Source: JAFKFH01 sp017307375 (GTDB lineage: Bacteria; Pseudomonadota; Alphaproteobacteria; Ferrovibrionales; Ferrovibrionaceae). From it: a stretch of DNA of 64,000 nt. The notes beneath the pieces are model-generated. The model was not told where the DNA came from, did not search any database, and saw only the letters and a program-made list of their open reading frames with translations. Positions 50,752 to 58,697 of this stretch are shown here, piece after piece. The DNA lies in assembly GCA_965229335.1 (NCBI GenBank), contig OZ245874.1, positions 1,860,001-1,924,000 of the forward strand, in the 5' to 3' direction. The position numbers were made by a program, and so were the translations under genes. How positions within the stretch are numbered: the stretch's first letter is position 1; the number at the start of each line of letters is the position of its first letter.

Positions 50752-50780
50752 ACTTAGGTCTCTAATTTATCGGCTGTCAA
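50752..50780 (-). promoter_or_regulatory. Promoter of the NitT/TauT-type importer operon
   Basis: A perfect TTGACA (50780-50775 on the minus strand) with a poor -10 (CTAAGT, 17 bases away). The MarR-like site fills the spacer, the same geometry as in the marR promoter. The leader to GTG 50674 would be about 70 bases. A TATAAA-like stretch near 50695-50700 is an alternative -10. Confidence 0.45.
50753..50766 (-). promoter_or_regulatory. MarR-type operator CTTAGGTCTCTAAT (site 2)
   Basis: Differs from site 1 (40740-40753) at one of 14 positions. It lies directly downstream of a TTGACA box on the minus strand. Confidence 0.6.
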
Positions 50781-50862
50781 GCATCCGGCGCGCGCGAAGA
50801 CGATGCGACGATCGTCGCCTGATCGCCCGCGGGCCCTTGGGCATGAATTCCGCTCGGGATGG

Positions 50863-50899
50863 AAAAAGGGTGGTGGCGGCCCGCCAGCGGGCCGCCACC
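50863..50899 (-). terminator. Intrinsic terminator of the sulfatase operon
   Basis: GGTGGCGGCCCGC and GCGGGCCGCCACC form a perfect 13-bp stem with a 2-base loop (50872-50899). On the minus strand it is followed within a few bases by TTTTT (50867-50863), 18 bases after the sulfatase stop. Confidence 0.85.
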
Positions 50900-50916
50900 C
50901 GGCGCCTGTGGCGCGG

Positions 50917-52395
50917 TCAGTCTTCCTCGCCCATCCGGTAGAGAAGGTCGCCCGGCGTCGACAGCGGGGCGGAAAGCGTGATGCGCAAGGCCGCGGCATA
51001 GAACAGCGGCGGGGCCATGGTGCGGGCCAGCTCGATCACGCGGGCCTGCAGTTCCGCGACCTTCTGCGGGTTGCTCGCCGACAGGTCGGTCTTCTCGGAG
51101 GGATCGGCCTCGATGTCGAACAGCTCCAGCTTCGGCGGCAGCAGCACCTGCCAGACCAGCTTCCACTTGCCGTCGCGCACCGCGCCCTGGGTCGGCTCGA
51201 TATTGTAGACCAGCCCGTCGCGGGGCGAGCCCTTGCCGGCGGCCAGGGCCTGCCAGATGTCCATGCCGTCGATCGGCTTGGTGTTCTCGACCTTGGCCCC
51301 CGCGAGCTTGGCGAGGGTCGGCAGCATGTCGACGACATGCATGACGCCGTTGGCCTCGCCGGGGGCGATCCGGCCCGGCCAGTTCGCCAGCGCCACGACG
51401 CGCGTGCCACCTTCGTAGAGGCTGCCCTTGCCTTCGCGGTAGGGGGAGTTGTTCGGCGGCAGGTCGCCGGCCACGACGCCCTCGCCGACGAACATCGCCG
51501 AGCGGGTGCCGCCGTTGTCGCTGTGGAAGACGATCAGCGTGTTGTCGCGCATGCCGCGACGGGTCAGCGCGTCGACCACGCGGCCGATCTGCTCGTCCAT
51601 CGCGGTGACCATGGCGGCATAGGCGCGCCGGCTGGGGTCGGCGATGGTCGCGTAGCGGTCGAGATAGGCCTGGGGCGCCTGGTAGGGCGTATGCGGCGCG
51701 GTGAACGACAGGTCGAGGAACAGCGGTGTCGCCGGATCGTGGCTCTCGATCAGGCGGACGGCCTCGGCCCCGAACAGCTCGGTATCGTAGCCGACTTCGT
51801 CGAGCAGGGTGTTGTCGCGGTACCAGTCCTTGGCCCCGTGCGATTCCAGCTTGAAGTGGTCGATCTCGCCGACCAGCGCGCCGTAGAAGTAGTCGAAGCC
51901 GCGCTGGCGCGGCCAGTAGTCCTGCTTGGCGTGCCCCAGATGCCATTTGCCGATCAGGGCCGTGCGATAACCCGCCGACTTGAGGATCTGCGGCAGCAGC
52001 GTCTCGTCGGTCGCGAGCCCGTAGGTCGCGCCCGACGGGATCGCGCCGGTCTGCAGGCCGTAGCGCATCGGGTAGCGCCCGGTCATCAGCGCCGCTCGGG
52101 TCGGCGTGCAGAGGGGCAGCGTGTAGAAGCTGGACAGCTTCATCCCCTCGGCGGCCAGGCGGTCGAGGACCGGCGTCTTGATGTCCGAGCCGTGGAAGCC
52201 GACATCGGCAAAGCCGAGATCGTCGGCGATGATGTAGACGATATGCGGGCGCGGCGCGGCCTGGGCGCCGGCCGGCGAGGCGAGGGCCGAAAGGCCCGCC
52301 ACCGCGGCCAGGAAGCCGGCGCCGCCGGCCAGCACATCCCGCCGGCTGGGGGCGGCGCTTGCGGCGTCGCTCGGGGACTGGGTGTCATTGCTCAT
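50917..52395 (-). CDS. Type I sulfatase, Tat-exported
   Basis: 492-aa arylsulfatase-type enzyme. A twin-arginine signal is clear (SRRDVLAGGAGFLAAVAG). The metal-binding aspartates D58-D59 (IIADDLGFADVGFHG) and the modification site C96 in LCTPTRAALMTGRY (CxPxR) are present; C96 must be turned into formylglycine for activity. KWHLGH and FHSDNGG complete the site. ATG 52395 is preceded by TGAGG. It lies 8 bases after the formylglycine-generating enzyme gene. Tat export fits with cofactor-like modification inside the cell. The sulfate ester used is unknown. Confidence 0.92.
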   Translation of the reverse strand: MSNDTQSPSDAASAAPSRRDVLAGGAGFLAAVAGLSALASPAGAQAAPRPHIVYIIADDLGFADVGFHGSDIKTPVLDRLAAEGMKLSSFYTLPLCTPTRAALMTGRYPMRYGLQTGAIPSGATYGLATDETLLPQILKSAGYRTALIGKWHLGHAKQDYWPRQRGFDYFYGALVGEIDHFKLESHGAKDWYRDNTLLDEVGYDTELFGAEAVRLIESHDPATPLFLDLSFTAPHTPYQAPQAYLDRYATIADPSRRAYAAMVTAMDEQIGRVVDALTRRGMRDNTLIVFHSDNGGTRSAMFVGEGVVAGDLPPNNSPYREGKGSLYEGGTRVVALANWPGRIAPGEANGVMHVVDMLPTLAKLAGAKVENTKPIDGMDIWQALAAGKGSPRDGLVYNIEPTQGAVRDGKWKLVWQVLLPPKLELFDIEADPSEKTDLSASNPQKVAELQARVIELARTMAPPLFYAAALRITLSAPLSTPGDLLYRMGEED

Positions 52396-52403
52396 GGAAT
52401 ACC

Positions 52404-53369
52404 TCACGGGGCAGGGGAGCGGCGGATGCAGCGAAAGCCGATATGGACGGACGAGGTGTCGACCGTCTGGGGTTGACGGGCTGCCGGGCGATAGCGCCGG
52501 CAGTAGCTGGGGGCGCAGAGATGCGAGCCGCCTTTGAGGACCTTGCGCGGCAGCAGGTCACCGGCAGCGAGATCGCGGCTTTCCGCTTCGCTGCCGCCGC
52601 GCGGATTGCGCGGCAGGCAGCACGGCTTGCCCGCCGCCGCGGCGTGATCGGCCCGGTACCAGTCGGCAGTCCATTCCCAGACATTGCCGATCATGTCGTA
52701 GAGGCCATGGCCGTTGGCCGGGAAGGCCGCGACCGGCGAGGTGCCGACATGGCCGTCTTCGGCCAGATTCTCGACCGGAAAGCGGCCCTGCCAGGTGTTG
52801 GCCCGGTGAATGCCGTCGGGCACCAGCGTGTCGCCCCAGGCGAAGGCTGCGCCGTCGAGGCCGCCGCGGGCCGCATATTCCCATTCCGCCTCGGTCGGCA
52901 GTTCCTTGCCCTGCCAGCGGGCATAGGCTTCGGCGTCGGCCAGGGCGACATGGACCACGGGGTGATCGGCCCGGCCGTCGATCGTGCTGCCGGGGCCTTG
53001 CGGATGCCGCCAGTCGGCACCGGGAACGAGGTGCCACCAGCGCGTCCAGTCGTCGGTGCCGGCCTGACCCGGCTGGCGGAAGACCAGCGACGCGGGCACC
53101 AGCAAAGCGGGGTCGGCGCCCGGATAATCCTCGGGTCGGGGCTGCCGTTCGGCGAGGGTGACGTAGCCGGTCGCCGCGACGAAATGCGCGAAATCGGCGT
53201 TGGTCACCGGAAAGCGATCGATCCAGAAACCATCTACCGCAACCAGGTGTGCCGGTGCCTCTTCGGGGTAGTGGACATCCGACCCCATGCGGAACGTACC
53301 GCCGGGCAGCCGGACCATCGTTTCGTCGGCTACGGACGCAGGGGCGCAGGCCGCAAGTCCACCGTTCAT
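52404..53369 (-). CDS. Formylglycine-generating enzyme (sulfatase-modifying factor)
   Basis: 321-aa FGE-sulfatase-domain protein that oxidises the sulfatase CxPxR cysteine to formylglycine. Both active-site cysteines are present as C285 and C290 in GGSHLCAPSYCRRYRPAAR, matching the human Cys336/Cys341 spacing. GGTFRMGSD, LPTEAEWEYAARGG and GLYDMIGNVWEWTADWY are typical. No signal peptide, so it works in the cytoplasm on the adjacent sulfatase before Tat export. ATG 53369 is chosen for its GGAG; ATG 53393 is an in-frame alternative. Confidence 0.93.
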   Translation of the reverse strand: MNGGLAACAPASVADETMVRLPGGTFRMGSDVHYPEEAPAHLVAVDGFWIDRFPVTNADFAHFVAATGYVTLAERQPRPEDYPGADPALLVPASLVFRQPGQAGTDDWTRWWHLVPGADWRHPQGPGSTIDGRADHPVVHVALADAEAYARWQGKELPTEAEWEYAARGGLDGAAFAWGDTLVPDGIHRANTWQGRFPVENLAEDGHVGTSPVAAFPANGHGLYDMIGNVWEWTADWYRADHAAAAGKPCCLPRNPRGGSEAESRDLAAGDLLPRKVLKGGSHLCAPSYCRRYRPAARQPQTVDTSSVHIGFRCIRRSPAP

Positions 53370-53393
53370 GCTCGTCTCCGCCGGGCCCGACAT

Positions 53394-54443
53394 TCAGGCT
53401 TCGCGCTGGGATAGCGACGATCCGCCGGTCCTCGCAATTGCCATTTGGCGCCACGCCATGGGTGTCAGCCCTTCCCAGCGCCGGAAGGCGCGGACGAAAT
53501 GGGCCGGGTCGGAATAGCCCAGGGCACGGGCGACGCTGCCCACCGGCAGCGGCGATTCCGCCAGATAGTGGCGCGCCCGGCCCTGGCGCCATTGATCGAG
53601 CAGCGCCTCGAAGGAGGTGCCGCGATCGGCCAGCCGGCGTTGGAGGCTGCGGGGCGAGATCCCCAGGGTCTGGCTCGTCTCGACCAGGGTAGGAGGGCGG
53701 ATCAGGACGACGGCGTCGAAGAGGGACAGCAGCATCCCGATCAGCGCGTCATCGTCCAGGGCCACGGGGCCGGTCTGCAGCGCCACGTCGTCGCGGATGA
53801 TGCCCGCGGCGCCGAAGGCCGTGTTCGGGCGGTCGAGCAGCGTGCTGTCGAAATCGATCGTCAGTTCGCTGCCGGGTGCGAAGCTGACAGGCGCTTGCAG
53901 CTTGTCCTCGTACCGCGCGACCGGCACGCGCGCGCGATGAGGCAGCGTCACATGCACATCGGCCAGCGGGTTGCCGATGATCGCGCGCACCGCGCCCAGC
54001 AGGAAGCCCGCGATACCCTCGTTCAACACGGAAGCGTGATCGGTATCGCTGTCGGCAAGGCGATGGCGCAGGGTCGCCCGCGTGCCGTCCTGCTCGAGGC
54101 CATAGGCGATGCCGCCTTGCAGTGCCGGCATATGGCGCACATGAGCGGTCAGGCATTCCCGCAGGGTTCGGCCGGCAAACAGCGCCTGACCGGTTGGTCC
54201 GAGCATCGCGGGATCGGCCGAGGCCGCGAGGTCGAGGCCGATGGTCGGGTGGTCGCTGCGGCGCGCCAGATTATGCAGCAGGCTGCAGATCTGGGCACGG
54301 GCGACGACGCGGCCTATCGGCATGGTGTCTTCCGCCTTGATGCCCGCCTGTGCCAGCATTGCCGGCAGGGACAGGCCGTGCGCCTGTGCCACCTGGGGCA
54401 GCATGTGGAGCAGAGCCAGCCTGACGGGATGTCGGTCCCACAT
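53394..54443 (-). CDS. AraC family regulator with arabinose-binding-like N-terminal domain
   Basis: 349-aa AraC/XylS protein of the OruR/ArgR-like branch. The N-terminal ligand domain is followed by a C-terminal double helix-turn-helix (SQTLGISPRSLQRRLADRGT; GSVARALGYSDPAHFVRAFR; RWEGLTPMAWRQ). ATG 54443 gives the family's usual N-terminus; the long open frame further upstream does not look coding. It ends 24 bases before the FGE gene on the same strand and probably controls the sulfatase operon, the divergent flavoprotein, or both. Confidence 0.88.
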   Translation of the reverse strand: MWDRHPVRLALLHMLPQVAQAHGLSLPAMLAQAGIKAEDTMPIGRVVARAQICSLLHNLARRSDHPTIGLDLAASADPAMLGPTGQALFAGRTLRECLTAHVRHMPALQGGIAYGLEQDGTRATLRHRLADSDTDHASVLNEGIAGFLLGAVRAIIGNPLADVHVTLPHRARVPVARYEDKLQAPVSFAPGSELTIDFDSTLLDRPNTAFGAAGIIRDDVALQTGPVALDDDALIGMLLSLFDAVVLIRPPTLVETSQTLGISPRSLQRRLADRGTSFEALLDQWRQGRARHYLAESPLPVGSVARALGYSDPAHFVRAFRRWEGLTPMAWRQMAIARTGGSSLSQREA

Positions 54444-54519
54444 CGCTGCCGCCGTCCTTCCCTTCGATACTGTCGCGATTGTGCCACGGCTCGGCCCGTC
54501 TCGATAGATTGGCAGGAAA

Positions 54520-54543
54520 CTTTCACCCTTCATAAGGTGAAAG
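54520..54543. promoter_or_regulatory. Inverted repeat CTTTCACC-N8-GGTGAAAG
   Basis: Perfect 8-bp arms with an 8-base spacer in the 159-base gap between the divergent araC-type gene and the flavoprotein gene. It is a good candidate operator for the AraC-type or another dimeric regulator. Confidence 0.55.
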
Positions 54544-54602
54544 ATTGTGCCGGTGTCGGCGTCGCCAGAAACCCGCGCCTTGGTCATGGCGTTAGCCCGG
54601 CC

Positions 54603-55973
54603 ATGAGAAACATGCACTGCGATGTCGCTATCATCGGCGCCGGCACGGCCGGCCTGGCCGCCCGCCGTGCGGCGATCACGGCCGGCGCCCGTACCGTGCT
54701 GATCGAGCGCGGCCCGGGCGGCACCACCTGCGCCAGGGTCGGCTGCATGCCGTCCAAGCTGCTTGTTGCCGCGGCCGAGGCAGCCCAGGCAGTGCGCGCG
54801 GCGGCACATTTCGGCCTGCGCTGCGACGGGCCTGCAGTCGACGGCCGTGCGGTGATGGCCCGGGTCCAGCGCCGGCGCGACGGCTTTGTCGCCGGCATGC
54901 TGGACGATCTCGATCGTCTCGGCCCTGACGAGAAGGTCATGGGCGAGGCGCGTTTCATCGATCGCAACACCCTGATCGTCGGTGACGAGGTCAAGATTGC
55001 CGCCGCGGCAACGGTGATCGCCACGGGGTCGGTTCCGCGCCTGCCCGAGGACCTCGTCGCGCTCGGCGACCGGGTGATCACGTCCGACGCGGCGTTCGAC
55101 CTGGACGACCTGCCGGCAAGCCTGGCCGTGCTCGGTGCCGGGCCGCTCGGGCTGGAACTCGGCCAGGCCTTCGCGCGGCTGGGCGTGTCGGTGCACCTGT
55201 TCGACCAGGGTGTGTCGCTCGGCGGATTGGCCGACCCGGGCATCATGGCCGAGGCGCGCCATGTCTTCGGTGCCGACATGGCGATCGCGCTGGGGGTCAG
55301 GGTCCGGGCGTCGGCGGATGGCGGCGGCGTGCGGATCGCCTGGCGCGATGCCGACGACCAGCCCCGCTCGGTCCGGGTCGACCGCGTGCTGGTGGCGGCC
55401 GGCCGGGTGCCCGGCGTGGCCAGCCTCGATCTTGCCCGCACCGGCCTCGCCCTCGACGACGACGGGCTGCCGCAAGTTGATCCGGTCACCCGGGCCTGCG
55501 GCCGCAGCCCGATCTTCATGGCCGGCGACGCCGACGGCGACCGGCCGGTGCTGCACGAGGCCGCGATCGAGGGTCGCATCGCGGGCTGGAACGCGGCGAC
55601 CTATCCGGTGATCGAGGCCGGCCGCCGGCATGTGGCACTGGCGGTCGTCTTCACCGATCCGGGGCTGGCCCGGGTGGGGGAAGCCGGCCCGGGCGAAGGC
55701 GGCGTCACCGGCTGCCACGACTTTGCCGGCAACGGGCGCGCCGTGATCGCGGGGCGCGGCGCCGGATTGCTCAAGATCCATGTCGGGCGCGACGGCCGGG
55801 TGCGTGGCGCCGAGATGGTTGCGCCGGGGGCCGAGCATCTGGCTCATCTGCTGGCCTGGGGCATCGCAGCCGGGATCGACCTTCCCCGGATGCTGGACAT
55901 GCCGTTCTACCACCCGACCTTCGAGGAGGGCGTGCGCGGGGCGCTGGAAGATGCCCGGAAAAGGCTCGGCTGA
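54603..55973 (+). CDS. Pyridine nucleotide-disulfide oxidoreductase, dihydrolipoamide-dehydrogenase-like
   Basis: 456-aa flavoprotein. FAD-binding IIGAGTAGLAARRAA, the redox disulfide C43/C48 (GTTCARVGCMPSK), NAD-binding VLGAGPLGLELGQAF and the C-terminal HPTFEE motif (H437) are all present. It therefore has the catalytic set of dihydrolipoamide dehydrogenase-type enzymes, but there is no 2-oxo-acid dehydrogenase gene near, and the sequence is off the E3 mainstream (GCMPSK), so another disulfide or metal substrate is possible. It is divergent from the AraC-type gene with an inverted repeat between them. Confidence 0.88.
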   Translation: MRNMHCDVAIIGAGTAGLAARRAAITAGARTVLIERGPGGTTCARVGCMPSKLLVAAAEAAQAVRAAAHFGLRCDGPAVDGRAVMARVQRRRDGFVAGMLDDLDRLGPDEKVMGEARFIDRNTLIVGDEVKIAAAATVIATGSVPRLPEDLVALGDRVITSDAAFDLDDLPASLAVLGAGPLGLELGQAFARLGVSVHLFDQGVSLGGLADPGIMAEARHVFGADMAIALGVRVRASADGGGVRIAWRDADDQPRSVRVDRVLVAAGRVPGVASLDLARTGLALDDDGLPQVDPVTRACGRSPIFMAGDADGDRPVLHEAAIEGRIAGWNAATYPVIEAGRRHVALAVVFTDPGLARVGEAGPGEGGVTGCHDFAGNGRAVIAGRGAGLLKIHVGRDGRVRGAEMVAPGAEHLAHLLAWGIAAGIDLPRMLDMPFYHPTFEEGVRGALEDARKRLG

Positions 55974-55992
55974 GATTTTCTGCGCGGGGGTT

Positions 55993-56017
55993 GGAACCCG
56001 GCGGCCGTCCCGGCGTT
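55993..56017 (+). promoter_or_regulatory. EcfG/RpoE2-type stress promoter GGAAC-N16-CGTT
   Basis: GGAAC (55993-55997) and CGTT (56014-56017) are spaced by 16 bases, an exact match to the alphaproteobacterial general-stress sigma consensus. The ATG of a 58-aa gene is 23 bases downstream. Confidence 0.75.
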
Positions 56018-56040
56018 CATCGGCGTCTGGAGGTGCTGCG

Positions 56041-56217
56041 ATGCCGATGACCTTCAACCAGATCTGGTTGGGCCTGTTCCTGCTGGTGGCAGCCTTGGCC
56101 GCGGCCAGCGACTTCGGGGCGCCCGATCTTCAGCGCGACCTTGTCGCCCGGATCGCCGACGGCGACGCTTGCTCCGCGCCGGCGCCCTGTGTCCCGGAAC
56201 TTGCGGCGGTACGCTGA
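56041..56217 (+). CDS. Small membrane or secreted peptide, 58 aa, stress promoter
   Basis: Not recognised. MTFNQIWLGLFLLVAALAAA forms one hydrophobic segment or signal peptide, followed by a short tail with two cysteines (DACSAPAPCVPEL). GGAGGTG precedes ATG 56041. An exact EcfG-type promoter upstream and a BON-domain gene downstream point to a role in envelope stress. Confidence 0.65.
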   Translation: MPMTFNQIWLGLFLLVAALAAASDFGAPDLQRDLVARIADGDACSAPAPCVPELAAVR

Positions 56218-56221
56218 AGTT
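56196..56221 (+). promoter_or_regulatory. Possible EcfG-type promoter before the BON gene
   Basis: GGAAC (56196-56200), 17 bases, then AGTT (56218-56221). Only the GTT part of the -10 matches, so it is weaker than its neighbours. It overlaps the end of the 58-aa gene. Confidence 0.35.
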
Positions 56222-56264
56222 GTCCCGCTACCGCCGGTAATCCCGGTTGCAGGAGGTAGCATCA

Positions 56265-56852
56265 ATGTCGCAGCGTTTTCGTCCTGATCCGTCGCACCGC
56301 GACCTCGGCTATTCCCCCTATGACGATGATCGCGGGCGTTATGCGGCCGGCTTGCAGCGCGACGACTATCGGCGGTTGCCGGAACGCGACGATATCGCTG
56401 GCAGATACCCCGATCGGGATGGCGGCGACGTCCAAACCGGAGATGTCGATGCCCGTGGCCGGTCGAAGGCCAGCGGTGCTACGGGCCGGGTCCATGGCCC
56501 GGTCTACGGCGTCTCGGGCGCCTCGTCCTCACGAGACTATTGGCGCCGCGCCCTCGGGCGCCAGCCCGCGGCGCCCGAGGGACCGCATCGCGGACACGGC
56601 CCGAAGGGTTACACCCGCACCGATGCCCGGCTGCATGAAGCGATCTGCGACCGCCTCACCGACGATCCCGATATCGACGCCCGCAACATCACCGTCACGG
56701 TGAGCGATGGTGTGGTCACGCTCGAAGGGCGGGTCGACAATCGACTGTCGAAGCATATCGTCGAGGACCTGGTCGACGATTGCGGTGGGGTGAAGGGCAT
56801 CCGCAATCTGATCGATGTCGAGGCTCGTTCCGGCACGCCAGGCCGGGCATGA
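56265..56852 (+). CDS. BON-domain protein
   Basis: 195-aa protein. Residues about 1-115 are low-complexity and rich in Arg, Asp, Tyr and Gly. The C-terminal about 75 residues form a BON domain (RTDARLHEAICDRLTDDPD; ITVTVSDGVVTLEGRVDN; LVDDCGGVKGIRNLIDVEA), a lipid- or envelope-associated fold common in stress proteins. Unusually, no signal peptide is visible. GGAGG lies 8 bases before ATG 56265. It overlaps the DUF72 gene by 4 bases. Confidence 0.85.
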   Translation: MSQRFRPDPSHRDLGYSPYDDDRGRYAAGLQRDDYRRLPERDDIAGRYPDRDGGDVQTGDVDARGRSKASGATGRVHGPVYGVSGASSSRDYWRRALGRQPAAPEGPHRGHGPKGYTRTDARLHEAICDRLTDDPDIDARNITVTVSDGVVTLEGRVDNRLSKHIVEDLVDDCGGVKGIRNLIDVEARSGTPGRA

Positions 56853-57793
56853 CCCAGCCGCGCCGGCCCGCTGGGTGGCCGGCCAGGGTCCGCATCGGCA
56901 TATCCGGCTGGACCTATGCTCCCTGGCGTGGGGCTTTCTACCCCGATGACCTGCCGAAGAAGCGCGAGCTTGCCTTTGCCGCTCGCCGCTTCGAGGCGAT
57001 CGAGATCAACGGCACCTTCTATGGCCTGCAGACCCCGGCAAGCTTCGGTCGCTGGGCCGAGGAGACGCCGGAAGACTTCGTCTTCGCCGTCAAGGGCTCG
57101 CGTTTCATCACCCATCTGTTGCGCCTGCGCGATATCGAGACGCCGCTGGCCAATTTTGTCGCCTCCGGCCTGCTGCGTCTGGGGGCCAAGCTTGGCCCTA
57201 TACTATGGCAGTTCCCGCCAAGCTTTCGTTTCGAGCCCGACCGGCTGGAGGCTTTCCTCGCCCTGTTGCCGCAGGATACCGATGCGGCGGCGCGGCTGGC
57301 GCGGCGCCATGACGGGCGCCTGAACGGCCGCGCCTGGATCGAAACGGATGCACGTCGCCGGATGCGCCATGCGATCGAAATCCGGCACGACAGTTTCCGC
57401 GACCCTGCCTTCGTCGCCCTGCTGCGCCGCTACAACGTCGCGCTGGTCTGCGCCGACACCGTCAAGTGGCCGCGGCTGATGGACCTCACCGCGGACTTCG
57501 TCTATTGCCGGCTGCATGGGTCGCAGGAACTCTACCGCAGCGCCTATCCTGCGGCTGACCTCGACCGCTGGGCCGATCGTGTCGGCGCATGGGCGACAGG
57601 TCAGCCGATGCAAGACGGCGATTTTGCCGGGCGTGGCCGCGGTGTCCGGCGTCGGCGCGATGTCTTCGTGTTCTTCGACAACACCGACAAGCTCCAGGCC
57701 CCCGTTGATGCCGGGGGCCTGATCGAACGCGTCGGACGCCGTCTTGGCGCTCAGGCCAGCGTGTGCAGTTCGCCGGCCGTGGCCGGCGGCTGA
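56849..57793 (+). CDS. DUF72 family protein
   Basis: 314-aa YecE-like TIM-barrel protein of unknown reaction. Family motifs include RIGISGWTYAPWRGAFYP, FEAIEINGTFYGLQ, PEDFVFAVKGSRFITH, GPILWQFPPSF, and VFVFFDNTDK near the end. It is translationally coupled to the BON gene (ATGA). Its last 43 bases overlap the convergent diiron-protein gene. A 10-bp perfect hairpin (57695-57721) lies inside its 3' end and may limit read-through. Confidence 0.88.
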   Translation: MTQPRRPAGWPARVRIGISGWTYAPWRGAFYPDDLPKKRELAFAARRFEAIEINGTFYGLQTPASFGRWAEETPEDFVFAVKGSRFITHLLRLRDIETPLANFVASGLLRLGAKLGPILWQFPPSFRFEPDRLEAFLALLPQDTDAAARLARRHDGRLNGRAWIETDARRRMRHAIEIRHDSFRDPAFVALLRRYNVALVCADTVKWPRLMDLTADFVYCRLHGSQELYRSAYPAADLDRWADRVGAWATGQPMQDGDFAGRGRGVRRRRDVFVFFDNTDKLQAPVDAGGLIERVGRRLGAQASVCSSPAVAGG

Positions 57794-58692
57794 CCCGCGC
57801 CTTCGCGGAACCGGGCTCCCATCGCGGCGAAATGGCGGCGATAGCGCTCGAAACAGCGCGCTCCGCACCACAGCCGCAGCAAGGCACCCTCGGCGATCGG
57901 TTGCGCGCAGGCCGGATTGTCGGCTACGAGCGGCAGCAGCACCTCGTGGTTCCAGGCCGCCGAATGCCGCACGTCGAGGGTCGCATGCAGCGTGAAGTAA
58001 TGGCGTGTGCCCGCAGCCAGCCCGAGCCGCCGCAGGCCCGCATCGACAAAGGGCGCTCGCGTCGGCGCCGTCAGCTCGATCACCCCCAGCGCGCCGATCG
58101 ACTGGTAGGCGTAGCGCCGATTGGCAGCCAGCCCGACCATCAGATTGGCCAGCGCCAACGCTTCCGCCACGACCGGGTCGGGCATCGTGTCGAGTCCAAG
58201 GTGATCGGCCAGCCGCGCCAGCATCGGGCCGTGCATCCCGCGCGCATTGCCTCGCCCCATCTCGTCCCAGAAGTTCCGCGCCATTTCGAGTTTGGGCCGA
58301 TCGGGCAGGCGCAGCTGAGTCAGCGCGACCAAGTCCTCGAACCCGGCCTCGCCTGCCACTTCCTGGCGCAGGAACCAGCGCATCTGCGCCAGATCGGCCT
58401 TTTCCGCCAGATAGGGAAACAGCGGATCGTACTGACCTGGCCCGTCGCGCTTGAGATCTTCGAACCAGGCGACGAAGGCGTCGGCTTCATCCGGCACGGC
58501 ATCGAGCAGCGGGGCAACGGCCATGCGGGCATCCTCGATGAAGGCATGTTCGGCGAGGCGGGCATGGTGCTCGCGCTCCAGCGCGGTCCGCCAGTCGGGG
58601 TCGCCGGCGACGGCCGGCACCAGGCGGTTGCGATTGAAGCGCGCGAGATCCATCTGCTGCTGATGGGAGAGGATGCCGGGTACGGCAGACAT
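57751..58692 (-). CDS. Haem-oxygenase-like iron-containing redox protein (HDO type)
   Basis: 313-aa all-helical protein resembling the haem-oxygenase-like diiron oxidase group (TENA/HDO), whose known members include UndA, SznF and BesC. A metal-site motif H236-x3-D240-x2-H243 (LHATLDVRH) is clear, with candidate glutamates in RQEVAGEAGFEDL (E111, E115) and E206. Its reaction is not predictable. AGGAAAGG precedes ATG 58692. Five bases separate it from the upstream methyltransferase gene, so the two are one operon, divergent from the PurD-like gene. Confidence 0.8.
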   Translation of the reverse strand: MSAVPGILSHQQQMDLARFNRNRLVPAVAGDPDWRTALEREHHARLAEHAFIEDARMAVAPLLDAVPDEADAFVAWFEDLKRDGPGQYDPLFPYLAEKADLAQMRWFLRQEVAGEAGFEDLVALTQLRLPDRPKLEMARNFWDEMGRGNARGMHGPMLARLADHLGLDTMPDPVVAEALALANLMVGLAANRRYAYQSIGALGVIELTAPTRAPFVDAGLRRLGLAAGTRHYFTLHATLDVRHSAAWNHEVLLPLVADNPACAQPIAEGALLRLWCGARCFERYRRHFAAMGARFREGAGQPPATAGELHTLA

Positions 58693-58697
58693 GGCAA

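Noticed and set aside
49037..50941. A 634-codon plus-strand frame opposite the NitT/TauT-type receptor and ATPase
   Set aside because: No domain or signal is visible, and the minus strand has intact ABC motifs throughout.
54444..56057. A long N-terminal extension of the AraC-type protein (open frame back to 56057)
   Set aside because: It runs antisense to the flavoprotein with complete FAD, disulfide and NAD motifs, and the AraC family N-terminus begins at 54443.
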